This document shows positions 54,713-63,061 of a DNA stretch of 64,000 bases, piece by piece (within the stretch, counting starts at the first letter, position 1; each line of letters opens with the position of its first letter). Origin of the DNA: JAUIAI01 sp045106815. Lineage in GTDB: Bacteria > Pseudomonadota > Gammaproteobacteria > Burkholderiales > Burkholderiaceae_E. Under the pieces are notes generated by a model. It was not told the DNA's origin and ran no database searches. It saw only the letters and a list, made by a program, of their open reading frames with translations. Made by a program: the position numbers and the translations under genes. Location: NCBI GenBank assembly GCA_045106815.1, contig JBGCFG010000012.1:8609-72608 (forward strand), in the 5' to 3' direction.

Positions 54713-57652
54713 ATGGATGAGATCCGCATTCGAGGCGCGCGTACCCACAACCTAAAAAATTGCAATCTCGATTTGCCGCGCAACAAACTCGTCGTGCTCA
54801 CGGGCATCTCGGGTTCGGGTAAATCATCGCTTGCGTTTGACACGCTGTATGCGGAGGGCCAGCGGCGATATGTCGAGTCATTGTCTGCGTATGCGCGTCA
54901 ATTTTTGCAGTTGATGGAAAAACCTGATGTTGATTTGATCGAAGGTTTGTCGCCAGCGATTTCCATTGAGCAAAAGGCCACCAGCCATAATCCGCGCTCA
55001 ACGGTGGGCACGGTGACGGAGATTCATGACTACTTGCGTCTGCTGTTTGCGCGAGCTGGCACGCCCTATTGCCCGGATCATCCCGAGCATCCGTTGCAGG
55101 CACAAACCGTTTCGCAGATGGTCGATTCGGTGCTCGAGCAGCCAGAGGGTACTCGTTTGATGATCCTCGCGCCCGTGCTCACAGCGCGCAAAGGCGAGCA
55201 CCATGACTTGTTTCATGATCTGCAGTCACAAGGCTTTGTGCGCGTGCGAGTGCGCGGCGATGGCAAAGACTCCACCGCAAAAATTGTGGATATCTCAGAA
55301 GATGTGCCAGCGCTGGAGAAAAACCGGAAGCACACGGTTGAGGTGGTGGTTGACCGAGTGAAAGTCAGAGGTGATATAAAACAGCGACTAGCTGAGTCCT
55401 TTGAAACTGCCATCAGGCTCGGCGACAGCCGCGCGGTAGTTGTGAATATGAGCACCGATGCAGAGACTCTGTTTTCCAGCCGATTCGCGTGCCCAGTATG
55501 CAGTCATGCCTTGCCAGAATTAGAGCCGCGTTTGTTCTCATTTAACAACCCGGCCGGCGCTTGCCCGTCTTGCGATGGGCTCGGTGTTGAACAGTTTTTT
55601 GACCCGGCCAGAGTGGTGCAGTTTCCATCGCTGAGCCTTGCCAATGGCGCCATCAAAGGCTGGGATAGTCGCAATCAGTTTTACTACCAGATGCTGAACA
55701 GTCTGGCGGCCTTCTATGACTTTCCCATCGATAAGCCTTGGGAAGAACTCGACGAGACGGCGCGTCAGCGCGTCTTGTATGGCTCAGGCACACAAAAGAT
55801 CTCGTTCACCTATATGAGTGACAAGAGTCGCTCAGTCGTGAAGGAGCATGTGTTTGAAGGGGTTATCCATAATTTTGAACGGCGGTACAAAGAAACTGAT
55901 TCATCGCATGTACGCGAGGAGTTGTCGAAATTCATCAACTCCAGGCGCTGCCCAACCTGTGAGGGGAGTCGGCTGCGCGTGGATGCCCGCCATGTGCGAG
56001 TTGGTCTGACCGGCCAGGGGCTGGCGATCTGGGAGGTGTCTCACATGACGCTGAGCGAGTCGCTTGCCTGGTTTGAGAACCTCACCCTTGACGGTATGAA
56101 ACAAGCCGTGGGTGACCGAATCGCACAAGAGATTGTGTCGCGACTGAGATTCTTGAATAACGTCGGGCTCAACTACCTGACGTTGGATCGCGCAGCCGAG
56201 ACCCTTTCCGGCGGAGAATCTCAACGTATCCGCCTAGCGTCGCAGATTGGCTCAGGCCTGACCGGAGTCATGTATGTATTGGATGAACCGTCAATTGGCC
56301 TGCATCAGCGTGATAACGACCGTCTGATCGGCACGCTCAAGCATCTGAGAGATCTGGGTAATAGTGTGCTGGTTGTTGAGCATGATGAAGATGCGATTCA
56401 GGCAGCCGATCATGTGATTGACATGGGGCCAGGCGCAGGTGTTCATGGCGGCCAGGTCATCGCGCAAGGCACCCCGGCTGACATCACAGCGAGTGCTGAC
56501 TCGGTAACGGGCATGTACCTGTCGGGTGTGCGAAGCATCGCAGTGCCAACAAAGCGTCACGCTCCGGGGGAGGCCATGCTTACCGTTAACGGCGCTGCTG
56601 GGAACAACCTGCGCGATGTCACGGTGAATTTTCCGGTTGGCTTGATGATCTGCGTTACAGGTGTGTCGGGCTCTGGCAAGTCGACCCTTATTAATGAAAC
56701 GCTGTACCGCGCTGCTGCCAAAAAGATCTATCGCGCGCATGCTGAGCCCGCCGAGCACGGCCAGATTGATGGGCTTGATCACTTTGACAAAGTCATCAAT
56801 GTTGACCAAAGCCCGATCGGGCGAACCCCGCGTTCCAATCCGGCCACTTACACCGGCTTGTTCACCCCCATCCGTGAACTGTTTTCTGACACGCCCATCG
56901 GACGTGAGCGTGGTTATGGGCCGGGCCGCTTTTCGTTTAACGTCAAGGGCGGGCGCTGCGAGGCTTGTCAGGGCGACGGCATGATCAAGGTTGAAATGCA
57001 CTTCTTACCCGACGTGTATGTGCCCTGTGATGTCTGCCACGGAAAGCGATACAACCGCGAGACGCTCGAGGTCCTTTACAAAGGTAAGTCAATTGCTGAA
57101 GTGCTTGGCATGACGATTGAACACGCGGCTGACTTCTTTTCAGCCGTCCCGCTGATATCACGCAAGCTGCAAACACTGCTTGATGTGGGTCTGGGCTATG
57201 TGAGGCTTGGGCAGAGCGCCACAACGCTGTCTGGTGGCGAGGCGCAGCGCGTGAAATTGTCTTTGGAGTTATCCAAGCGCGATACCGGCCGCACACTCTA
57301 CATTCTGGATGAGCCCACAACAGGTTTGCATTTTCAGGACATTTCGCTTTTGCTCACGGTGCTTCATCAACTGCGTGATCATGGCAATACGGTCGTTGTG
57401 ATTGAACACAACCTTGATGTCATCAAAACAGCCGACTGGTTGATTGATCTTGGCCCTGAAGGGGGCGCCGGTGGTGGGCAGATCGTTGCCGAAGGTCCGC
57501 CTGAGCAGGTGGCCGAGAATGAAGCCAGTCATACCGGGCAATACCTCAAGCAGGCGCTGGCGCTATCTGCAAAGCGAAGTCAGGCGGCCAAGCGCAAAGC
57601 GAAAAAAGAAACAAACAAAAAGCAAAGCAATCGGGCAGCATCGGCCAGATAA
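54713..57652 (+). CDS. uvrA: Excinuclease ABC subunit A
   Basis: ATPase that finds DNA damage with UvrB in nucleotide excision repair. ATG 54713 (MDEIRIRGARTHNLKN), 979 aa; a frame from ATG 54677 is longer but lacks family match. First Walker A GISGSGKSSLAFDTLY, the first zinc finger in FACPVC...GACPSC, signature LSGGESQRIRLASQIG, and the second half with GVSGSGKSTLINE, zinc site RCEACQGDGM and CDVCHGKRYN, and signature LSGGEAQRVKLSLEL. The basic C-terminal tail (RKAKKETNKKQS) is a variable extension. Confidence 0.97.
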   Translation: MDEIRIRGARTHNLKNCNLDLPRNKLVVLTGISGSGKSSLAFDTLYAEGQRRYVESLSAYARQFLQLMEKPDVDLIEGLSPAISIEQKATSHNPRSTVGTVTEIHDYLRLLFARAGTPYCPDHPEHPLQAQTVSQMVDSVLEQPEGTRLMILAPVLTARKGEHHDLFHDLQSQGFVRVRVRGDGKDSTAKIVDISEDVPALEKNRKHTVEVVVDRVKVRGDIKQRLAESFETAIRLGDSRAVVVNMSTDAETLFSSRFACPVCSHALPELEPRLFSFNNPAGACPSCDGLGVEQFFDPARVVQFPSLSLANGAIKGWDSRNQFYYQMLNSLAAFYDFPIDKPWEELDETARQRVLYGSGTQKISFTYMSDKSRSVVKEHVFEGVIHNFERRYKETDSSHVREELSKFINSRRCPTCEGSRLRVDARHVRVGLTGQGLAIWEVSHMTLSESLAWFENLTLDGMKQAVGDRIAQEIVSRLRFLNNVGLNYLTLDRAAETLSGGESQRIRLASQIGSGLTGVMYVLDEPSIGLHQRDNDRLIGTLKHLRDLGNSVLVVEHDEDAIQAADHVIDMGPGAGVHGGQVIAQGTPADITASADSVTGMYLSGVRSIAVPTKRHAPGEAMLTVNGAAGNNLRDVTVNFPVGLMICVTGVSGSGKSTLINETLYRAAAKKIYRAHAEPAEHGQIDGLDHFDKVINVDQSPIGRTPRSNPATYTGLFTPIRELFSDTPIGRERGYGPGRFSFNVKGGRCEACQGDGMIKVEMHFLPDVYVPCDVCHGKRYNRETLEVLYKGKSIAEVLGMTIEHAADFFSAVPLISRKLQTLLDVGLGYVRLGQSATTLSGGEAQRVKLSLELSKRDTGRTLYILDEPTTGLHFQDISLLLTVLHQLRDHGNTVVVIEHNLDVIKTADWLIDLGPEGGAGGGQIVAEGPPEQVAENEASHTGQYLKQALALSAKRSQAAKRKAKKETNKKQSNRAASAR

Positions 57653-57682
57653 ACGGCAGCCTTAATAATTCAGGAGATCAAT

Positions 57683-58459
57683 ATGCAAATCACACTCAAC
57701 GGACGTAACGCGCTGATTACCGGCGGCAGCATGGGGCTTGGTCTTGCGGTCGCCAAAAAGCTGGTCGAAGCGGGTGGTCATGTCGCGCTGGTTGCTAGGC
57801 GGCAGGCGATGCTGGATGAGGCGCGTGAAAGCGTAGCTGCTTGTGGTGATGGCAAAGTCATTACTGTGGCGGCCGATGTGGCAACTGCCGATGGATGCAC
57901 GCAGGCATTTGAAGAGGCAAAGGCAAAGCTTGGCTCGGTTGACGTCCTTGTGAACAATGCGGGCACCTCGCAGGTGGCGCCTTTTGAAGAAATCACCGAT
58001 GAGGTATGGCAGGCTGACCTTGATTTGAAACTCTTCGCTGCGATTCGTCTCGCGCGTCTTGCAATGCCCGATATGCGAGCGGCTAAGTGGGGTCGCATTA
58101 TCAATGTCTTGAACACAGGCGCAAAAGCACCGGTGGCGGGCAACGCGCCCACGGCCGTGAGCCGCGCAGCCGGGCTTTCCCTCACCAAAGTCTTGTCCTT
58201 TGAGGGCGCGGCCGACAATGTGCTGGTGAATGCCTTGCTTGTCGGCCGTATCGAAAGTGATCAATGGGTGAGGCGGGCTGAGTCCAGTGGCGAGTCACTC
58301 GCTGACTTTTACAAAAAGATGGGTTCGGGCCTGCCAATGGGGCGCGTCGGCACGGCTGATGAGTTTGCCGCGATGGCCTGCCTGCTCGCATCAGAGCAGG
58401 GGGGCTATATCAACGGGGCGGCCATTAATGTTGATGGTGGTCTGTGTGCCGTGACCTAA
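57683..58459 (+). CDS. SDR-family protein lacking the catalytic triad
   Basis: 258-aa Rossmann protein: NADP-binding TGGSMGLGLAVAKKL, and NNAG in LVNNAGTSQVAPFEEI. At the active site the expected Ser is not in INVLNTGAKAPV, and the Y-x-x-x-K is replaced by T-A-V-S-R in APTAVSRAAGLSLTK. The C-terminal NGAAINVDGGLCAV is normal. Such divergent SDRs exist in Proteobacteria; the reaction may differ or be lost. It stands 30 bp after uvrA and leads the putative catabolic cluster; GGAG precedes the ATG. Confidence 0.85.
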   Translation: MQITLNGRNALITGGSMGLGLAVAKKLVEAGGHVALVARRQAMLDEARESVAACGDGKVITVAADVATADGCTQAFEEAKAKLGSVDVLVNNAGTSQVAPFEEITDEVWQADLDLKLFAAIRLARLAMPDMRAAKWGRIINVLNTGAKAPVAGNAPTAVSRAAGLSLTKVLSFEGAADNVLVNALLVGRIESDQWVRRAESSGESLADFYKKMGSGLPMGRVGTADEFAAMACLLASEQGGYINGAAINVDGGLCAVT

Positions 58460-58488
58460 GGTCGCTGACTTAGGCTTGTTTGCAAGCC

Positions 58489-59232
58489 TTAGACCGGTTG
58501 CTGCCAATGAGCAAAACCAAGATTGAGTTGATCGGCATCGAGTATCGCAGGCTCTCCCATTTGCAATGCGAGGCCGTACAGGCGTGCCAAGCCTTCAAGA
58601 CACTGGGCGCGATAAATCGTTTGGCGTATGGAATGACCCGTCACGAGTACGCCTTGGTTTGCGAGTAGGCAAGCCTGGCCCAAGGCCAGTGCGGGCAGAA
58701 TGGCTTCGAGCGATTGCTGATCCAGCGAATGATTGCCCGTAGCGACAAATGGCGCACACGGCACGCCGTCGGGGCTGAACGCAGCAACGGCAGGATGAAC
58801 AGGCAACAAACCCTCGCTATGGACCCTTGGCAGACAGGCCAGGGCGCTGGCATATGGCGGCGATATGAGCAGGATAGTCCGAACCGCGTTGTTCTCTTCT
58901 AGCAAACCGCGAAAGACCCCCAGCCATGACGTGTTGGTCGGTATCGCGTCGTCGGGCTGCTGGCCAGGCCAGGGTGCTGTGTCAGCCGCGGCTGCTGTCC
59001 GGCTGTGCCATTGAAGATCATCTGCAGTCCACGTATCCACTGGCTGCGCCGGGCTTGTCGGTGTGCAGAGTACACCTTGCGCGCCACTGCGAGCCCAGCG
59101 GTGCCCCATCGAAATGAAGCCAACTGGGCTCAGGCCTTTTTCGCTAAGCGTGATGCACGCAGAGACCATTTCGAGGCGGGTTTGCTGCTCAGTCTGGCTT
59201 CCAACAGAGGCAATGGCAGGGTCGGATTTCAT
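58489..59232 (-). CDS. Class II aldolase/adducin-like protein without zinc ligands
   Basis: The 247-aa product has the class II aldolase fold pattern: N-terminal LSEKGLSPVGFISMGHRWAR, central helix-strand ILLISPPYASALACLPR, and C-terminal ACLLANQGVLVTGHSIRQTI with QCLEGLARLYGLAL. In active family members the central segment reads H-T-H-S-P-Y and the last N-H-G; here they are I-S-P-P and N-Q-G, so all three His ligands are absent. It may be a pseudoenzyme or act without metal. The start ATG 59232 lacks a strong ribosome-binding site. Confidence 0.75.
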   Translation of the reverse strand: MKSDPAIASVGSQTEQQTRLEMVSACITLSEKGLSPVGFISMGHRWARSGAQGVLCTPTSPAQPVDTWTADDLQWHSRTAAAADTAPWPGQQPDDAIPTNTSWLGVFRGLLEENNAVRTILLISPPYASALACLPRVHSEGLLPVHPAVAAFSPDGVPCAPFVATGNHSLDQQSLEAILPALALGQACLLANQGVLVTGHSIRQTIYRAQCLEGLARLYGLALQMGEPAILDADQLNLGFAHWQQPV

Positions 59233-59332
59233 GACAAGTCGTTTAGGCGCATATTGCCCTGCATGATGGCATGGCTTTCAGTTTGGTTAACAATCGAGCG
59301 GCATCGTCCCGAAATTAATGGAGAGACACCTT

Positions 59333-61063
59333 ATGAACGGCCCCGAGCTCAGCGCCGCACAATCGTCTGCGCCCCATCTGGCACATTGGCCTGAGGGTGT
59401 TCCCAAGTCAATTGCGCCGGTTGAGCAAACGATCTGGCAAAACCTTGAGCGCACGCTCGAGCAAGGCGCAGACCGGCAGGCGATTGTGTTTTTCGGGCGG
59501 ACGATTACCTATGGTGAGTTGCATGAGCAAGCGTGTCGCTTGGCGGGTTGGTTGCAACATCAGGCGGGGGTGAAACCAGGTGATCGCGTGATGCTCATGA
59601 TGCAAAACTCACCGCAGTTTGTGTTGGCGAGCTATGCCATTTTGCGCGCGCAAGCGGTCGTCGTGCCGGTCAATCCCATGACGCGCGCACCTGAATTGCC
59701 CCACTATTTCAGTGATGCCCAGTTGCGTGTGGCAATCGTTGGCGGTGACCTCGCGCAGGAAGTTGCCAAAGCCAATCAGCTGCCCGAGGGGGGCCAGCTC
59801 GAACACTTGCTGGTTGGCCGTTACGCCGATATGGTGCCGGCCGAGGCAGGGGAGTTTGCACCGCCTGCAGCCTGGACTGAGTGGCTAAATGGTGGTTCCG
59901 CGCCCGAATCAACCGACACCTTGCGTGTGACTCGCTGGCAGAGCGCATTGGAACAGGCGTCAGTCGCGCCTGACCCCTATACCGGTCAAGCGGCTGATCA
60001 CATGGCGCTTTGCTACACCTCCGGCACGACCGGGCGCGCCAAGGGGTGTATCCATACCCACCAGACCATTGGCCACAATATTGTGAGCGGTAGGCTTTGG
60101 GGGCGCATCAGCGCAGATCAGGTGTCTTTGTCGGTAGTGCCGATGTTTCATATCACCGGCATGCTGTATGCGATGCATACACAGGTGTTTGTTGGTTCCT
60201 GCTCTGTCGTGTTACCGCGATGGGATCGTACGCTCGCCGGGCGACTAATTTCGCGCTACAAGGTCACGCACTGGACCAACATTCCCACCATGGTGATAGA
60301 TCTATTGGCAAGCCCTGATATTGATCAGTTTGATTTGTCTAGCCTGGTGCAGATTGGCGGCGGTGGTGCCGCCATGCCAGAGGCAATCGCGAAGCGTTTG
60401 TTTGACCAATTCGGTTTGCGCTATCAGGAAGGCTATGGCTTGACAGAAACCGCCGCACCTTCTCATAGCAATCCGGCAAATAACCCGAAGCGGCAATGCC
60501 TGGGTATTCCGTTTATAGGGACTGACGCCCGCGTCATTGACCCCGAAACAATGGCAGAAGTGGCCACAGACGAAACTGGCGAAATCATTGTGCATGGTCC
60601 CCAGGTGTTCAAGGGCTATTGGCGCAACGAGGCTGCCACGCAGGCAGCCTTTATTGAGCACGACGGCAAGACCTTCTTCAGGACAGGCGATCTGGGCCGC
60701 CGCGATGCAGACGGCTATTACTTCATTACTGATCGCCTAAAGCGAATGATCAACGCCAGTGGTTTCAAGGTCTGGCCAGCAGAAGTTGAAAACATGCTGT
60801 ACCGGCATCCGGCTATCCAGGAAGCGTGCATCATCGCGAGCAGGGATCCTTATCGGGGGGAAACCGTCAAGGCTGTTGTGGTGCTTCGGCCTGATGCACC
60901 TGACACGAGTGCGCACGATATTCAGTCATGGGCCCGAGAGCAAATGGCCGCGTACAAGGTGCCCCGGCTGGTCGAGTTTGTACACGCGTTGCCAAAATCT
61001 GGCTCTGGCAAGGTCATGTGGCGCTGGTTGCAGGAAGAGGAAGCAGCGAAAGCTGCTTCCTAA
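59333..61063 (+). CDS. Acyl-CoA synthetase (AMP-forming)
   Basis: The 576-aa ligase activates a carboxylic acid through an acyl-adenylate to its CoA thioester. GGAGAGA at 59320-59326 selects ATG 59333. Motifs: YTSGTTGRAKGCIHTHQT (P-loop), EGYGLTETAAPSHSN, TGDLGRRDADGYYFITDRLK, and NASGFKVWPAEVENM with the catalytic Lys in PKSGSGKVMWRWLQ. It belongs to the long/medium-chain fatty-acid ligase-like group; the acid is unknown, likely a substrate of the surrounding catabolic cluster. Confidence 0.92.
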   Translation: MNGPELSAAQSSAPHLAHWPEGVPKSIAPVEQTIWQNLERTLEQGADRQAIVFFGRTITYGELHEQACRLAGWLQHQAGVKPGDRVMLMMQNSPQFVLASYAILRAQAVVVPVNPMTRAPELPHYFSDAQLRVAIVGGDLAQEVAKANQLPEGGQLEHLLVGRYADMVPAEAGEFAPPAAWTEWLNGGSAPESTDTLRVTRWQSALEQASVAPDPYTGQAADHMALCYTSGTTGRAKGCIHTHQTIGHNIVSGRLWGRISADQVSLSVVPMFHITGMLYAMHTQVFVGSCSVVLPRWDRTLAGRLISRYKVTHWTNIPTMVIDLLASPDIDQFDLSSLVQIGGGGAAMPEAIAKRLFDQFGLRYQEGYGLTETAAPSHSNPANNPKRQCLGIPFIGTDARVIDPETMAEVATDETGEIIVHGPQVFKGYWRNEAATQAAFIEHDGKTFFRTGDLGRRDADGYYFITDRLKRMINASGFKVWPAEVENMLYRHPAIQEACIIASRDPYRGETVKAVVVLRPDAPDTSAHDIQSWAREQMAAYKVPRLVEFVHALPKSGSGKVMWRWLQEEEAAKAAS

Positions 61064-61092
61064 TCGCCTGATAAATTGCCGCTCAGACGGTC

Positions 61093-62109
61093 TTACGCAG
61101 CGCGCAAGACGCCAGACACCACTGAGGTCATCCCCGGAATCATCGGCTCGACCGTTGGCGATTCAAATCCAGCATCGCTTAATGCCTGCGCAGCCCAGTC
61201 GGTCGAGACTGATCGGGCATGGGGGTTAAACGCCGTGTGTTGAAACTGCCAGAGTGCAGCGAGCTTCGGACCGGAGCGATCAGGTTCAACCATAAAGTCA
61301 TGCACCACGAGTCTGCCGCCGGGCTTCAAAACATCAGCCGCTTGTTCAACGAGATCGGTTAACCGCTCGCCGGGGACACTTGAAAATATATAAGACATCA
61401 ACACAATGTCTTGTCCATCTGGCCAGTCGGTGTTGAGCAAATCGCCTGGAATGTAGTTCACTCGATCAGTCAGCCCAGCATCAGCTACATATTCCTGACC
61501 AAGTTCGGCAACATTTGGAAAATCAATGACTGTTGCACTCAGTTGTGGATTTGCTTTGCAAAGCGTAATCGCATAAGCACCGGTGCCGCCACCAACGTCA
61601 AGCATTTGGTTGGCTTCTGATAAATCCAGTTCTCTTGCGAGCGTACGTGCCGGGCCAAGCGAACCGGCATGTTGCGAATCTGAATATAGTTTTGCCTGAT
61701 CGGGGTCAGACATCCATTCAGCGTACGAACTGATTGCATCATCGGGCAGGCGATCGGCCATTGCATCATCAACCTGGTCAAGCAGGCTATACATCTGCTG
61801 GTCGACTTGCTGGCTAAGATAATCGCTGAAGTCGTACTTCGCGCCTTTGACGAGGAAAGATTCGGCCGCCGGAGAGTTGCTATAAACATTGTTATCTACA
61901 GATAACAGGCCCAGTGTTGTGAGGGCTGTCATGAGCGTTGTGGCGCGGTCTGGATGAATCTTCATCTTTGCCGCTGCCTGCTCTGCGCTTAGTGGTCCGT
62001 CTTTCAAATGCGAAAACAGATTGAAGTGGATCGCGGTAAACAGGGCTTTTGAGCCCATAAAACCAAATGCGATGTCGGAGACTTCTTCAGCAGTTTTCAA
62101 AGTACCCAA
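61093..62109 (-). CDS. Class I SAM-dependent O-methyltransferase-like protein
   Basis: The 338-aa product has an N-terminal winged-helix dimerisation domain (about 10-85: AIHFNLFSHLKDGPLSAEQA, ALTTLGLLSVDNN) and a C-terminal Rossmann domain with the SAM motif MLDVGGGTGAYAITLCK near 165-185, then ATVIDFPNVAELGQEY and LKPGGRLVVHDFMVEPD. This is the layout of acetylserotonin/hydroxyindole-type methyltransferases. The start appears to be TTG 62109, with AGGGGTGA upstream. Substrate unknown; convergent with the ligase gene. Confidence 0.85.
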   Translation of the reverse strand: MGTLKTAEEVSDIAFGFMGSKALFTAIHFNLFSHLKDGPLSAEQAAAKMKIHPDRATTLMTALTTLGLLSVDNNVYSNSPAAESFLVKGAKYDFSDYLSQQVDQQMYSLLDQVDDAMADRLPDDAISSYAEWMSDPDQAKLYSDSQHAGSLGPARTLARELDLSEANQMLDVGGGTGAYAITLCKANPQLSATVIDFPNVAELGQEYVADAGLTDRVNYIPGDLLNTDWPDGQDIVLMSYIFSSVPGERLTDLVEQAADVLKPGGRLVVHDFMVEPDRSGPKLAALWQFQHTAFNPHARSVSTDWAAQALSDAGFESPTVEPMIPGMTSVVSGVLRAA

Positions 62110-62284
62110 AACAAATTCACCCCTGTGTTGTTAATCAGCCGCTACGCTAACATGACTCGGCCTGATGCCTGCTGTTGAGCAATCTGACTCATGGATATTC
62201 GGTAATGAGTCAAAGTCATGCGTTAGGGTGGCGCCCAAATTGAGCAGGCCCACTTGAATCCGCTGAATCCGCTGAGGTTTCACT

Positions 62285-63037
62285 ATGAATCGTGACCATT
62301 CAATCCTTGCTCTAGTGACGGGCGCGGCGCAAGGCAATGGCGCAGCTATTGCCCGCGGTCTCGCTGATGCCGGCGCAACTGTCATTGCGACCGACAACCA
62401 AGCAGACGTGCTTGAGCAGGCATGTGCCGAGATGGCGTCAGGCAACGGTAAGGTCATCGCAAAGCCGCTGGATGTGACTGATGTAAGCGCTTGCGCGAAG
62501 GTGGCTCGCTTGATTTCGGCAGAATTAGGCGACATCAACCTGCTCGTCAATAACGCGGGCATTATCAAGCGCACACCCATAGACGATCCTGCGTTTGATG
62601 CAGATTGGCAGGCAATGTTTTCAGTCAATGTTGATGGACCTAGAAATCTCATCAAGGCTTTTCTGCCGTCGCTTGAAAAGACTCAGGGCTCGATCGTGAA
62701 TGTTGGCTCGATCATGTCGGTCACTGGCGGCGCGGCACTCAGCGCTTATGCGGCAAGCAAAGGTGCGGTGGCGCAACTCACGCGCGCACTTGCGATAGAG
62801 TTAGCGCCGCGCCATGTCCGCGTGAATGCCCTTTTGCCCGGTGTGATTGCCACACCGATGACTCAGGCCACCAGAGACAACCCCGAGGCGATCGGCCGCT
62901 TCATGGCGCATACGCCCATGGGGCGGGTTGGTCAGCCGGAAGAACTCGTTGGCCCGGTGATGTTTCTGGCCTCCGATGCCGCGAGCTACATCACGGGCGC
63001 ACTAATTCCGGTCGATGGTGGCTACCTCGCTGCCTGA
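62285..63037 (+). CDS. Short-chain dehydrogenase/reductase
   Basis: The 250-aa classical SDR contains TGAAQGNGAAIARGLADAG (Rossmann), NNAG in LLVNNAGIIKRTPIDD, catalytic Ser in IVNVGSIMSVTGG, and Y-A-A-S-K in LSAYAASKGAVAQL. The D in TDNQADVL after the second strand favours NAD. C-terminal ITGALIPVDGGYLA is typical. It precedes the FAD dehydrogenase by 24 bp and is likely co-transcribed with it. Confidence 0.9.
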   Translation: MNRDHSILALVTGAAQGNGAAIARGLADAGATVIATDNQADVLEQACAEMASGNGKVIAKPLDVTDVSACAKVARLISAELGDINLLVNNAGIIKRTPIDDPAFDADWQAMFSVNVDGPRNLIKAFLPSLEKTQGSIVNVGSIMSVTGGAALSAYAASKGAVAQLTRALAIELAPRHVRVNALLPGVIATPMTQATRDNPEAIGRFMAHTPMGRVGQPEELVGPVMFLASDAASYITGALIPVDGGYLAA

Positions 63038-63061
63038 CAAAATCCTTTCTGGAGACACTTC

